Positions 34,035 through 42,370 are shown, counted from the first letter of the stretch. The stretch: DNA of 64,000 nucleotides from an uncultured Clostridia bacterium (GCA_934278995.1 CAKQWM010000001.1:124001-188000), one strand, 5' to 3'. Program-made: numbers and translations. Notes: a model not told the origin generated them from the sequence alone.

Positions 34035-34071
34035 ATCTCGTACCGAATAGGTACGATTGCAACCTTTTTTT
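34028..34071 (+). terminator. Riboswitch-controlled terminator
   Basis: GGTTGCAATC-TC-GTACC (34028-34044) pairs with GGTACGATTGCAACC (34050-34064), with a 2-base bulge and a GAATA loop, followed by seven T residues. Its first six bases are the 3' P1 strand of the c-di-GMP aptamer. Confidence 0.9.
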
Positions 34072-34100
34072 GTTTCTCTTTTTCGGAGGTTCGCGGGAAT

Positions 34101-35471
34101 ATGGGTAATTTATCCGCAACGGATAAAACTTTATATGGGTACGTAAGTCGCACCTTAAACAGCGGAGTCAAGCCCTTCGACCTTTTGCTTACGCCCGTTT
34201 ACGATCTTTATTACGGAGAAGTTGTTTCTTATCGTGGGTACTTAAAAATAAACAGCATAGTGTCGGGAACGCTGATGCCGAAAGATTATCTCGATTCCGA
34301 CGCAAGCGACGAAACCCTTGTCGCCCTCGGCTATCGCGCGATTGAAAAGATTTTAAATTTCGGTCGCTTACTAAAATTCGGCGACTTTTCAATCAAGTGG
34401 TTATCCGTTAAGGTTCCGCCCGCTCTTTTATACGACGACGACCTTTACGAAAATTTGAAAAAGATTATAAAAAAAGCCGATGGCAGAGATTTGACAATAT
34501 GCCTCGAATTTCTTCCTTCCGTCATGAAAATGCCGGAAAACAGGCTTATAGGGGCGTTTTCTGACATTAAAGCGAACGGGCTAAAGGTTGCGGTGGAAGG
34601 TTACGGCGGTAAAGCGTTTTCTATGGAAAAACTTTTGACTGCTTGTCCGGACGTGTTGTTTTTAGATCCCGTCGTTGCAAAACTTGCTACCGACAGAGAA
34701 AAGAAACAGGCGCTTGCGCCCGTCGTAAACTTACCGAAAACACTCGGCGCCCTCGTTGTCGCCGACGGAATAAAAAACGACGACGAATTAAGAGAGTTTC
34801 GCGCGCGCGACGTATTTGGGTTTATTCCCGATAATAAGTATAAAGGCGCGCTCGACATAAAAACGGGAGACCTGAACGCAATAGAGTTTTATATAAAGAA
34901 CGTTTCCGATAACGAAATTCTGCCCGAAGTTTCTGATATAGAACAAAATTCGGCTGTCGGAATTTCGCAAAACGAAACGGAAGCGGTTTTTGAAAACGAG
35001 AAATCTTCCGCGGACGACTTTAAGGAAGATTCTGCTAAAACGGAATCCGACGAAGATATAAGTAAAGCCGCAGCGTTATATAAAGAAACAAACGAAACGA
35101 TAAATACGGGCGAAAGCGGCGCTGAAAAGCCAAACGTGGTTATCGCTAAAAACGAGCCTATAAGCCCGTTATCGCAAGAAAATAGAGAAGAACCCGAAAA
35201 CGACAAAGAGAAAAATGCGGAAAATAGTCCGGAAATAGCCGTTTCGCTTTATCAAACCGCGATTAAAAAAATTCCCGATGGGCAAGAAACTTGTTTACCG
35301 GAAGAAGCCGATAAAATTTTAAAGGAAGCAGACGAAAAAATCGATTCCGAAGAAACTATACCGACTTTTAAAGAAGAACGCGAAAACGCTTCCGAGCATG
35401 ATTTATTTATCGATACCGCAAAATTTTCAAAAACCGGCAGGGGAGGACGTTTCGGCAGACGTCGCAAATAA
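34101..35471 (+). CDS. Degenerate EAL-domain protein with an acidic tail
   Basis: A 456-residue protein under the c-di-GMP riboswitch. The ATG at 34101 follows GGAGGT; an open frame upstream runs through the terminator and is not used. Residues about 20-260 follow the EAL fold (LLTPVYDL for YQPIxDL, LTICLEFLPS for the ExTES strand, VLFLDPVV, and LVVADGIKNDDELRE for VAEGVET). The metal- and substrate-binding residues are largely replaced: no ExL motif and no DDFGTG (GYGGKAFS instead). It is probably a c-di-GMP-binding or protein-interaction module, not a phosphodiesterase. Residues about 275-456 are acidic, low-complexity and likely disordered, ending in an Arg/Gly/Lys-rich tip. Two dispersed-motif copies lie in the gene. 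Confidence 0.75.
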   Translation: MGNLSATDKTLYGYVSRTLNSGVKPFDLLLTPVYDLYYGEVVSYRGYLKINSIVSGTLMPKDYLDSDASDETLVALGYRAIEKILNFGRLLKFGDFSIKWLSVKVPPALLYDDDLYENLKKIIKKADGRDLTICLEFLPSVMKMPENRLIGAFSDIKANGLKVAVEGYGGKAFSMEKLLTACPDVLFLDPVVAKLATDREKKQALAPVVNLPKTLGALVVADGIKNDDELREFRARDVFGFIPDNKYKGALDIKTGDLNAIEFYIKNVSDNEILPEVSDIEQNSAVGISQNETEAVFENEKSSADDFKEDSAKTESDEDISKAAALYKETNETINTGESGAEKPNVVIAKNEPISPLSQENREEPENDKEKNAENSPEIAVSLYQTAIKKIPDGQETCLPEEADKILKEADEKIDSEETIPTFKEERENASEHDLFIDTAKFSKTGRGGRFGRRRK

Positions 35472-36032
35472 AATTCAATAGGCGTCGCAAATAAAAACAG
35501 ACGACGCGTGAAATGCTCCCTTCGGTCGCGTGAATTGCGTCTGACGACGCATGAATTGCTCCCGTTGGTCGCGTGAATTGCGTCTGACGACGCATGAATT
35601 GCTCCCGTTGGTCGCGTGAATTGCGCCTGACGACGCATGAATTGCTCCCGTTGGTCGCGTGAATTGCGCCTGACGACGCGTGCAAGGCTTCACCTTGAGG
35701 GGTGCGCAGGCGTAAAACAAACAGCACAGTGCGCTGTTTGTAGCCGTAGCTCGAAGGTCGTAAGACCGAGGCGGACAGCTGTCGGCGGTGCCGACTGATG
35801 AGGTGTAGCCGACGGCAGTCGGCGTGAAAAATTATATAACACCTCCTCCGTCGCTACGCGACACCTCCCTCCTCCGAGGGGAAGGCGAATAAGGACGGCA
35901 AATTATATAACAATCCCTCCGTCGCGCTGACGCGCGCCACCTCTCTTAACACAAAGAAGGCTCATCAAAACGAGCGTAAATTAAACGAGCGTAAATTAAA
36001 CGAGCGTAAAATATCAGAAACAGGAGAACGTA
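35472..36032. repeat. Hairpin-cassette repeat block R1
   Basis: No gene is supported in this block. Four 43-bp tandem units occupy 35509-35680, each with two TGAATTGC half-units followed by a self-complementary insert. A module at 35700-35830 contains ACAAACAGC/GCTGTTTGT, GGTC GTAA GACC and GTCGGC GGT GCCGAC. Two further modules (35835-35960) carry GTCGC TAC GCGAC and GTCGCGC TGA GCGCGC-like hairpins. Minus-strand open frames across it are translations of the repeat. Confidence 0.85.
35971..36011 (+). repeat. Tandem 15-bp repeat just before the membrane-protein gene
   Basis: CGAGCGTAAATTAAA occurs twice exactly (35971-35985, 35986-36000), then a partial third copy (36001-36011), ending 21 bp before the start codon at 36033. 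Confidence 0.8.
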
Positions 36033-36812
36033 ATGTTTGAAGCAAGAAAAACGTTTTCGCGGATAAAACTTACCGCAGACGACGTCAAAAAAACGCGAAG
36101 ATATCAGAGAGCCATACCGCCGTTTATCGGCGCGATATTGGTTTTGCTGGTACTCGTGTACATATTGTCGCTTTTGTTCAGCCGTTACGGAAGTTTCACG
36201 ATAGCCGTCAAAGATTACGGCGACAGGAATTACGCTCTGGCTCTTTGCGAAAACGACGAATTCAAGACTACGTCTTCAAGACTTGTAGCGCAGGAAATAC
36301 GCGACGCTGACAACATAACTTATACGGAACTTCCTTCCGACCTTAACGACGTAAACGGCTCCCACAACGGAAAAAACTATCTTGCTTACACCTTTTACGT
36401 TAAGAATATAGGAAAAAACGATTGCAACTATAAATACAGTCTTTTGATAACCCGCGCTACCGTCGGTATAGACGCAGCGGTAAGGGTAAGGGTATATTAC
36501 AACGCAAACTATTATAAAAAGGCTACCGACACTTATGATTATTCTTCGGCGTACGTCGATTACGCGAAGCCCAAAACGGGCGGAAACGGACTTCCCGAGG
36601 TGGATCCCGGTAACCGCACCATGACTAATTTTTTGACTAACGACGTAATAGTGGAAAAACAAATCAACGACTTTCATTCGGGCGATATCGCAAAAGTTAC
36701 AGTCGTTATCTGGCTTGAGGGAGAAGATCCCGATTGTACGGACGACGTTTTGGGCGGACAGTTTAAAACCGATATGGTTTTGGAAATCGTCGGCGCGAAC
36801 GAAACCGCGTGA
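36033..36812 (+). CDS. Membrane-anchored TasA/camelysin-like protein
   Basis: A 259-residue protein with a basic cytoplasmic N-terminus and one membrane helix (about 29-50). The roughly 200-residue extracellular domain is beta-rich. Segments such as YTFYVKNIGKNDCNYKYSLLITRA and VVIWLEGEDPDCTDDVLGGQFKTDMVLEI resemble proteins that accompany SipW/TasA-type loci in clostridia. It lacks a cleavable SipW-type signal, so it may anchor or nucleate the fibre made by the three proteins encoded next; that role is inference. CAGGAG precedes the ATG. Its TGA stop codon lies inside the first GTGAATTGC unit of the downstream repeat block. Confidence 0.65.
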   Translation: MFEARKTFSRIKLTADDVKKTRRYQRAIPPFIGAILVLLVLVYILSLLFSRYGSFTIAVKDYGDRNYALALCENDEFKTTSSRLVAQEIRDADNITYTELPSDLNDVNGSHNGKNYLAYTFYVKNIGKNDCNYKYSLLITRATVGIDAAVRVRVYYNANYYKKATDTYDYSSAYVDYAKPKTGGNGLPEVDPGNRTMTNFLTNDVIVEKQINDFHSGDIAKVTVVIWLEGEDPDCTDDVLGGQFKTDMVLEIVGANETA

Positions 36813-37500
36813 ATTGCGCCTTGCGACGCGTGAATTGCTCCCGTTGGTCGCATGAATTGCGCCTTGCGACGCGTGAATTGCTCCCTTCGGTCGCGTGAAT
36901 TGCGTCTTGCGACGCGTGCAAGGCTTCACCCTGTGGGAGAAGCTGGCTCGTAGAGCCTGATGAGGGTGGCTATATAATCTTTCCAACCTCATCCGTCGCT
37001 ACGCGACACCTTCCCCTACCAGGTGAAGGCAAACAAGGACGAGGGAATTATATAGAACACCTCATCCGTCGCTACGCGACACCTTACCCCTACCAGGGGA
37101 AGGCGAATAAGGACGGCAAATTATATAACAATCCCTCTGTCGCGCTGACGCGCGCCACCTCCCTTTGCACAAAGAAGGCTAAAAAGGAAAAACGAATTGC
37201 TTCGCAATTCAATTCATGGAGCGAAGCGAGAATTCACGGCGTAGCCACTTCACGACGAGTTTACTCGTCAATTCATCAGTTAATAGTGAATTGCGCGTAA
37301 ACGCGCGTGAATTGACCTTACGGTCATGAATTGCGTCTGACGACGCGTGAATTGCAAACTTACGTTTGCGTGACAACCTCATCCACCGCAAGCGGTCCCC
37401 CTTTGCACAAAGAAGGCTAAAAAGGATAGGCAAAATATATAAGATGATTTAATCCGCAAAGACGCATTTGCGGTTAAAAATAGAAACAAAAATTTTTCAA
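36813..37500. repeat. Hairpin-cassette repeat block R2
   Basis: The gap holds no gene. It begins with GTGAATTGC arrays (36810-36920), then the AAGCTG-GGCTC GTA GAGCC-TGATGAGGG module, and CCTCATCC-GTCGC TAC GCGAC-ACCTT twice. A 105-bp module with GAATTGC TTC GCAATTC and GACGAG TTTA CTCGTC lies at about 37190-37290. At 37286-37372 four hairpins in a row are separated by RTGAATTG, with stems GCGCG/CGCGC, TGACC/GGTCA, GCGTC/GACGC and GCAAAC/GTTTGC. A further hairpin, CCGCAAA/TTTGCGG (37454-37473), lies in the leader of the next gene. Confidence 0.85.
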
Positions 37501-37510
37501 GGAGAGAAAA

Positions 37511-38488
37511 ATGAAAAAGTTCAAAAAACTTATTCCCGCAATCTGCATGCTTTTAGTAAGCGCGATTATCCTCGGCGGGTCAACCTTCGCGTGGTTTTCG
37601 ATGAACGATAAGGTTACCGCAACGGGTATGTCCGTTACCGCTAAAACCAACACGAAATTTTTGGTTATAGCGCAATCCGCGGCGACAGGAGATTTGGGTA
37701 CCGAAATTACTCAGACTTTAAGTATCGTAAACGGCTACGGAATTACCCTCGGCGAGGCTCCCAATCAAACGAAAAACAACGTTTATCCCGTTGCCTACAC
37801 GACCGAGAACAATACCAATGTTTACGTTACCAACGACCGCAAAACCATCGCTGAAACTAAAACTTTGCAAAAAGATAAGTGGTACACTGCTCACAGCCCG
37901 AAATACAACAGCGTTTACGGCGATAAGATAGAAGGCAAAGACGTTGTTACAAACTTTCTTTTGCTTGACGAAACTATCAATCCCGCACAGGCAGGCTTGA
38001 CGGAAGTTCAGCAAAAAACAAATCTCGGCAAGTACGCCCTTAAATACACGGTAAAAATCGGTCTTGCAAAAGATTCCGAAACCGTTACGGGCAAATTTAC
38101 CGTAACCGCCAAAATAAACGAAAAAGGCAAAGCTACGCTTGCAAACGATTCCGTTAAAGTGTTGGTTATCGTGAATGGTAAGGATAATTCCGAGGTCCCC
38201 GCTCCCGTTGAGGAACAAAGATTGCTTCTTTATAACAACGACACCGCGGGCGGCGAGAGCAATACCGCAAACGTAAAAACTACCAAGAAAGATATCACCT
38301 TGAAAGCGGCAAAAACGCAGGCGGGTGGCACGGTAGATTATAGCGTTCAACAGGTAGCCGAAATTACCGTATATATCTTCATAGACGGCAATTCCGCCAG
38401 CGTTAAAGATTTAAACGATTCAAATAAATTAACCGAAATCAGTGGGGATATAGAACTTTCCTTCCATATGAGCGGAATCGCCGGCTAA
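37511..38488 (+). CDS. TasA-like protein with SipW-type signal peptide, paralogue 1
   Basis: A 325-residue secreted protein. The N-terminus MKKFKKLIPAICMLLVSAI leads to GGSTFAWFSMNDKVTATGM, the hallmark of signal peptides cut by SipW-type peptidases before a TasA/camelysin-like domain. The mature part is Lys/Thr/Asn-rich, beta-rich and cysteine-free, ending in VYIFIDGNSASVKDL and IELSFHMSGIAG. In Bacillus such proteins form matrix fibres. GGAGAG precedes the ATG. It is the longest of three tandem paralogues with nearly identical leaders and divergent middles. A SipW-type peptidase gene lies about 2.3 kb downstream. Confidence 0.82.
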   Translation: MKKFKKLIPAICMLLVSAIILGGSTFAWFSMNDKVTATGMSVTAKTNTKFLVIAQSAATGDLGTEITQTLSIVNGYGITLGEAPNQTKNNVYPVAYTTENNTNVYVTNDRKTIAETKTLQKDKWYTAHSPKYNSVYGDKIEGKDVVTNFLLLDETINPAQAGLTEVQQKTNLGKYALKYTVKIGLAKDSETVTGKFTVTAKINEKGKATLANDSVKVLVIVNGKDNSEVPAPVEEQRLLLYNNDTAGGESNTANVKTTKKDITLKAAKTQAGGTVDYSVQQVAEITVYIFIDGNSASVKDLNDSNKLTEISGDIELSFHMSGIAG

Positions 38489-38875
38489 AAAGGACGGCGA
38501 ATTGCTCCCTTCGGTCGGCGTGAAAGGCTTCCCCTCGGAGGAGGAAGCTGTCAACTTTGTTGACTGATGAGGTGTAGCCGACGGCAGTCGGCATGAAAGG
38601 CTTCACCCTGTGGGAGAAGCTGGCTCGTAGAGCCTGATGAGGGTGGCTATATATAATTTTTACGACCTTATACGCTTTCCAACCTCATCCGTCGCTACGC
38701 GACACCTTACCCCTACCAGGGGAAGGCTGAAGCGGACGGCAAATTATAAAACAATCCCTCCGTCACGGCAAGCCGCGACACCTCCCTTTACACAAAGGAG
38801 GCTAAAAAGAAAGGCTTTGCCCTACCGGGGGAAGGCTGATAAGACTTTAAAATCAAAACGATAAGGCTTTAAAAA
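38489..38875. repeat. Hairpin-cassette repeat block R3
   Basis: It starts at the stop codon of the preceding gene. Two copies of the AGCTG-hairpin-TGATGAGG module carry different stems: GTCAAC TTT GTTGAC (38551-38565) and GGCTC GTA GAGCC (38621-38633). They are followed by CCTCATCC-GTCGC TAC GCGAC and CACGGC AA GCCG(C/T)G modules. No gene is supported; a 75-codon plus-strand frame is repeat sequence. Confidence 0.82.
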
Positions 38876-38927
38876 GCCGAATTATAAAAATGAAAATTAA
38901 AAAATTTAAAACAGGAGAACACAAAAA

Positions 38928-39767
38928 ATGAAAAAGTTCAAAAAACTTATTCCCGCGCTGTGTATGCTTTTAGTAAGCGCGATATTGCTCGGCGGTTCTA
39001 CTTACGCATGGTTTTCGATGAACGATACCGTAAGCGCAAACGGCATGACCGTTGAAGCCGTTGCAAACACGAAGTTCTTGGTTATCAGCGCTGATTCTGC
39101 CAACTTAGGTACTTCGGCTTCCGTAGGTTTAACAAAAGAGTCCGGTTACGGTATTAAAGCCGCTACGGGCGATACATATACCGATACGGTACATCCCTCT
39201 GCCTTTAATAACAGTGATACTGAAATAAAAGTTAAGCAAGGTACCGGGGAAGTTGGTGTCGCCGCTTACAATTGGTACACCGCTTTTAGTTCTGCTTATA
39301 ATTCTTCTAACGGTCAAATTACGGATGCGCATAGTAAGGTAGTCAGCCTCGGCGCAAGCAGTTCCGAAACTCTTAAACCTTACGTTTTAAAGTACGTTAT
39401 GTATATAGGTCTTGCCGAAGGTTCCGGTACGGTTACCGGTAAAATTACCGCTAAACCCACGTTTACGCTTAAAGCCGGCGCAACGGGAACAATCAGCGCA
39501 GCGGTTAAAGCGCTGGTTGAAATTTCCACCGGAGAAACTACGGATCCTCAAAGAGCGGTTCTCACAACCACCGACCAGACAAGCGGACATCAATTTACTA
39601 ACAATATAACGTTGACTGCAAAAGAGGGGGCTACCGCTGCCAAATACGCAACGGTTACCGTTTATATGTTCGTTGACGGTACGCATGAGGACGTTAAAGA
39701 TCTTACTACCGCAAATTTAGCCGGCAATCTTCAAATCGATTTTACGATGAGCAATATTGCAAACTAA
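38928..39767 (+). CDS. TasA-like protein with SipW-type signal peptide, paralogue 2
   Basis: A 279-residue secreted protein with the same first 50 residues as its neighbours (KLIPALCMLLVSAILLGGS, then TYAWFSMNDTVSANGM). The mature domain is beta-rich, Ala/Thr/Ser-rich and lacks cysteine. It shares the C-terminal pattern VTVYMFVDGTHEDVKDL and LQIDFTMSNIAN. The mid-part differs from paralogue 1 in sequence and length, as expected for variable fibre subunits. CAGGAG precedes the ATG. It is probably exported by Sec and cleaved by the SipW-type peptidase encoded after paralogue 3. Confidence 0.82.
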   Translation: MKKFKKLIPALCMLLVSAILLGGSTYAWFSMNDTVSANGMTVEAVANTKFLVISADSANLGTSASVGLTKESGYGIKAATGDTYTDTVHPSAFNNSDTEIKVKQGTGEVGVAAYNWYTAFSSAYNSSNGQITDAHSKVVSLGASSSETLKPYVLKYVMYIGLAEGSGTVTGKITAKPTFTLKAGATGTISAAVKALVEISTGETTDPQRAVLTTTDQTSGHQFTNNITLTAKEGATAAKYATVTVYMFVDGTHEDVKDLTTANLAGNLQIDFTMSNIAN

Positions 39768-39831
39768 AAACCGCAAAATAAAATCAATAAATATTATCTC
39801 GATTAAATAAATTATTTCAGGAGAAAAAACA

Positions 39832-40602
39832 ATGAAAAAGTTTAAAAAACTTATTCCGGCGCTTTGCATGCTTTTAGTAAGCGCGATACTGCTCGGCGGT
39901 TCTACTTACGCATGGTTTTCAATGAACGATACCGTAAGCGCAAACGGCATGAAAGTCGAAGCTAAAACAAATACTCAGTTTTTACTCATTTCAAATAGTG
40001 CCACCGATATTACAAGCGATGCGGGTACTTACGACACAACGAGCGTAAATATAGCCCAAACCGCCGGCGGCATAGGTAGTACATCGACGGATAAAAAACA
40101 AATTGTTTATCCTGCGGCGCGTGCGACCGTAGAGAATAAGCCTGTTAACGGCTTAAACGTCGGTGATTGGTACACGGGTAACAGTACCTCTATGGATAAT
40201 GCAGGTAACGTTAATGACACCGCTTCTACCTTTACTAACGGCAGAAAAATCGATACTGATAAATTAGGCGACTACGTTCTTACTTACACTTGCTATATCG
40301 GTTTAGCAAAAGGTTCTTCACCGTACACCGGCAAATTGACCGTAAAGGGTACCGGCACAGGGTTTGACAAAGGCGTAACCGCTATAATCAAAGTTGGCGA
40401 TAAAAAAGAAATCGTTTGCACCGGCAACACCTTAAACGATGATACAAGTATTACAAACCTTAGCCTTGTTGCAAATAAGGCTGTTACCGTTACCGTACAA
40501 ATTTATATCGACGGAAACAACTCTCACGTTAAAACTAAAGATTTTCAGGAAATTAAAGGAAGTCTTAATCTTACGTTTGCAATCGACTACAAGGTAGCGT
40601 AA
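39832..40602 (+). CDS. TasA-like protein with SipW-type signal peptide, paralogue 3
   Basis: A 256-residue secreted protein with the shared leader and the AWFSMNDTVSANGMKVEAKTNTQFLLIS start. The mature part is short and beta-rich, and ends in VTVQIYIDGNNSHVKTKDF and LNLTFAIDYKVA. Only 64 bp separate it from paralogue 2 and there is no repeat block between them, so these two are surely co-transcribed. A hairpin follows, then the peptidase gene. Confidence 0.82.
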   Translation: MKKFKKLIPALCMLLVSAILLGGSTYAWFSMNDTVSANGMKVEAKTNTQFLLISNSATDITSDAGTYDTTSVNIAQTAGGIGSTSTDKKQIVYPAARATVENKPVNGLNVGDWYTGNSTSMDNAGNVNDTASTFTNGRKIDTDKLGDYVLTYTCYIGLAKGSSPYTGKLTVKGTGTGFDKGVTAIIKVGDKKEIVCTGNTLNDDTSITNLSLVANKAVTVTVQIYIDGNNSHVKTKDFQEIKGSLNLTFAIDYKVA

Positions 40603-40625
40603 ACACAAAACTACGTATAGCTTAT

Positions 40626-40652
40626 CGGCAAGGGCGGAAAACGCTCTTGCCG
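40626..40652 (+). terminator. Hairpin between fibre genes and signal peptidase gene
   Basis: CGGCAAGGGCG (40626-40636) and CGCTCTTGCCG (40642-40652) form an 11-bp stem with one G-U pair and a GAAAA loop. The T-tract is weak, so it may attenuate, keeping the peptidase less expressed than the fibre proteins. Confidence 0.6.
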
Positions 40653-40774
40653 ACGGGTTTATAAATCGGAACAATAAAACCCAAAAATATTTTCGGTTGC
40701 GACGCGTAAAAATCAAAACAAGAAACGTCACGTAAAAACACTTATACCAAATTCTTTATAAGAGGATACAGTGA

Positions 40775-41584
40775 ATGGAATCTACTAAAAAAGTCAACGT
40801 AAAAAAGACGATAGACGTAATCGTTAACGTTATATTATGGCTATTCGTTATTTTTGCCGTTGCGGTTACGATAATAGCGGTTTCCGCGGGCGGGAACAAA
40901 AAGAATATCCCGACCATAGGCGGAACGTGCTATTTAAGCGTTCAGTCGGACTCTATGAACGCAAAAAAGCCCGACTGGGTTAAAGAAGATAAGCCCTACG
41001 GGTTTAAAAAAGGGGACCTTATCTTCGGTAAGTATATCGCAGACGACGCCGACGCTTTGGCAAAGGTGGAAGAAGGCGATATTATTACTTACGAATACGA
41101 TATGAACAAAGACGGCGTTATTTCGCCCGGCGAATATAATACGCACCGCGTTAAGTCCGTACGTAAAACGGACGGCAAAGTCGATTATTTTGAAACGATA
41201 GGCGACAACGAAGAATTTAGCCACGGTAAAACCGAGGAAGTCGCCGTTTCCAAAGTCATAGCCGTTTATACGGGTAAAAAGGCGGCGGGGCTTGGCTCGG
41301 CGCTCGGCTTTTTATCATCGCAATTAGGCTTCGGGCTGTGCATTTTATTGCCTCTCGCGCTTTTCTTCGGTTACGAACTTTTCGTGTTTATTAAGACTTT
41401 ACTTAAAGTCAAAAACGAAGGTAAAAAGATGATTACCGCCGAGGACGAGGAAGCAATCAAACAGCGCGCCGTCGAAGAATATTTAAGAAGAAAACAAGAG
41501 GAAGAAAAGGCTTTCGTTCAAGCCGCCGAAGAAAAAACTTCGGAAGATCAGGGCGTAGCCGAACAAACGGAAAAATCCGAATAG
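40775..41584 (+). CDS. SipW-type signal peptidase I with an EF-hand-like loop
   Basis: A 269-residue membrane signal peptidase of the ER/SipW type. The N-terminal membrane helix is at about 14-38. The catalytic Ser60 is in SVQSDSM, and His124 in NTHRVKS replaces the lysine of the usual bacterial enzymes. GDNEE follows, and a second membrane helix lies near 185-210. A long charged C-terminal tail (about 215-269) is cytoplasmic. Between the two catalytic motifs, residues 109-120 (DMNKDGVISPGE) match the EF-hand calcium loop DxNxDGxIxxxE. AGAGGA precedes the ATG. It very likely processes the three TasA-like proteins encoded upstream. Confidence 0.87.
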   Translation: MESTKKVNVKKTIDVIVNVILWLFVIFAVAVTIIAVSAGGNKKNIPTIGGTCYLSVQSDSMNAKKPDWVKEDKPYGFKKGDLIFGKYIADDADALAKVEEGDIITYEYDMNKDGVISPGEYNTHRVKSVRKTDGKVDYFETIGDNEEFSHGKTEEVAVSKVIAVYTGKKAAGLGSALGFLSSQLGFGLCILLPLALFFGYELFVFIKTLLKVKNEGKKMITAEDEEAIKQRAVEEYLRRKQEEEKAFVQAAEEKTSEDQGVAEQTEKSE

Positions 41585-41627
41585 CGTTTTTTGCAGAGTT
41601 TTTTTGAATTTTTCATAGCGATAAAGA

Positions 41628-41694
41628 CCTTTCTTTGATAAGAAAGCGTCAAAGAAACGAGCCTTTCTTTGATAAGAAAGCGTCAAAGAAACGA
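41628..41694 (+). repeat. Tandem 34-bp repeat with internal hairpins
   Basis: Two copies of a 33-base unit beginning CCTTTCTTTGATAAGAAAG (41628-41660, 41662-41694) are separated by one base. Each holds CTTTCTT TGAT AAGAAAG and TTTCTTTGA/TCAAAGAAA pairings. Flanking AGCGATAA and TTATCGCT (near 41617 and 41699) can enclose the pair in one long stem. Confidence 0.8.
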
Positions 41695-41794
41695 ACGCGT
41701 TATCGCTTATAGAAAAAACTTCCTTGACAATATATTTCTGCCAAGAAAAACAAGGCGGAATATCCTTTTTTGTACCTTTGTTTCAGCGTTGAAC

Positions 41795-42370
41795 AAACAG
41801 CGCCGCGAGGGAATTGCGTCTTACGCCGCGTGAATTGCTCCCGTTGGTCGCATGAATTGCGTCTTGCGACGCGTGAATTGCTCCCGTTGGTCGCATGAAT
41901 TGCGTCTTACGACGCGTGAATTGACCTTGCGGTCATGAATTGTTGCTGACGCAACGTGAAAGGCTTCACCCTGTGGGGGTGCGGAGGCGTTAAACAAACA
42001 GCACAGTGCGCTGTTTGTAGCCGTAGCCCGAGGCTATTTCAGCCGAGGCGGACAGCTGGCTCGTAGAGCCTGATGAGGGTGGCTATATAATCTTTCCAAC
42101 CTCATCCACCGCAAGCGGTCCCCCTTTGCTAAGCCGCAGACGGCAATCCTCTCGTCAACTACGTTGACACTCCCCTTAGTAAGGGGAATTGCCCTACCAG
42201 GTGAAGGCAAACAAGGACGAGGGAATTATATAGAACACCTCCTCCGTCGCTACGCGCCACCTCCCTCCTCCGAGGGGAAGGCGAATAAGGACGGCGACAT
42301 TATATATAACAATCCCTTCGTCACGGCGAGCCGCGTCACCTCCCTTTGCACAAAGGAGGCTAAAAGGAAA
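41795..42370. repeat. Hairpin-cassette repeat block R4
   Basis: No gene is supported here. A TGAATTG array (41810-41965) carries stems GCGTC/GACGC, TGACC/GGTCA and GTTGC/GCAAC. Then follow the ACAAACAGC/GCTGTTTGT module with GGCT ATTTC AGCC (where R1 has GGTC GTAA GACC), and the AGCTG-GGCTC GTA GAGCC-TGATGAGG module. After these come CCTCATCC-ACCGC AA GCGGT-CCCCC, GTCAAC TAC GTTGAC-ACTCCCC, and a CACGGCGAGCCGCG module ending in GGAGGCTAAAAGG. Confidence 0.83.

Noticed and set aside
35252..35727. Overlapping minus-strand frames with RNSRDQRE/AIHATNGSN-type repeats
   Set aside because: They are translations of the 43-bp hairpin repeats, in several frames at once, with no ribosome site; they are not proteins.
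36276..36992. A 238-codon minus-strand frame across the membrane-protein gene and repeat block
   Set aside because: Half is repeat translation and half is antisense to the better-supported plus-strand gene.
37286..37372. CRISPR-like array of regularly spaced repeats
   Set aside because: The repeat is only about 8 bases, the intervals are self-complementary and recur in several blocks, and no cas gene is present.
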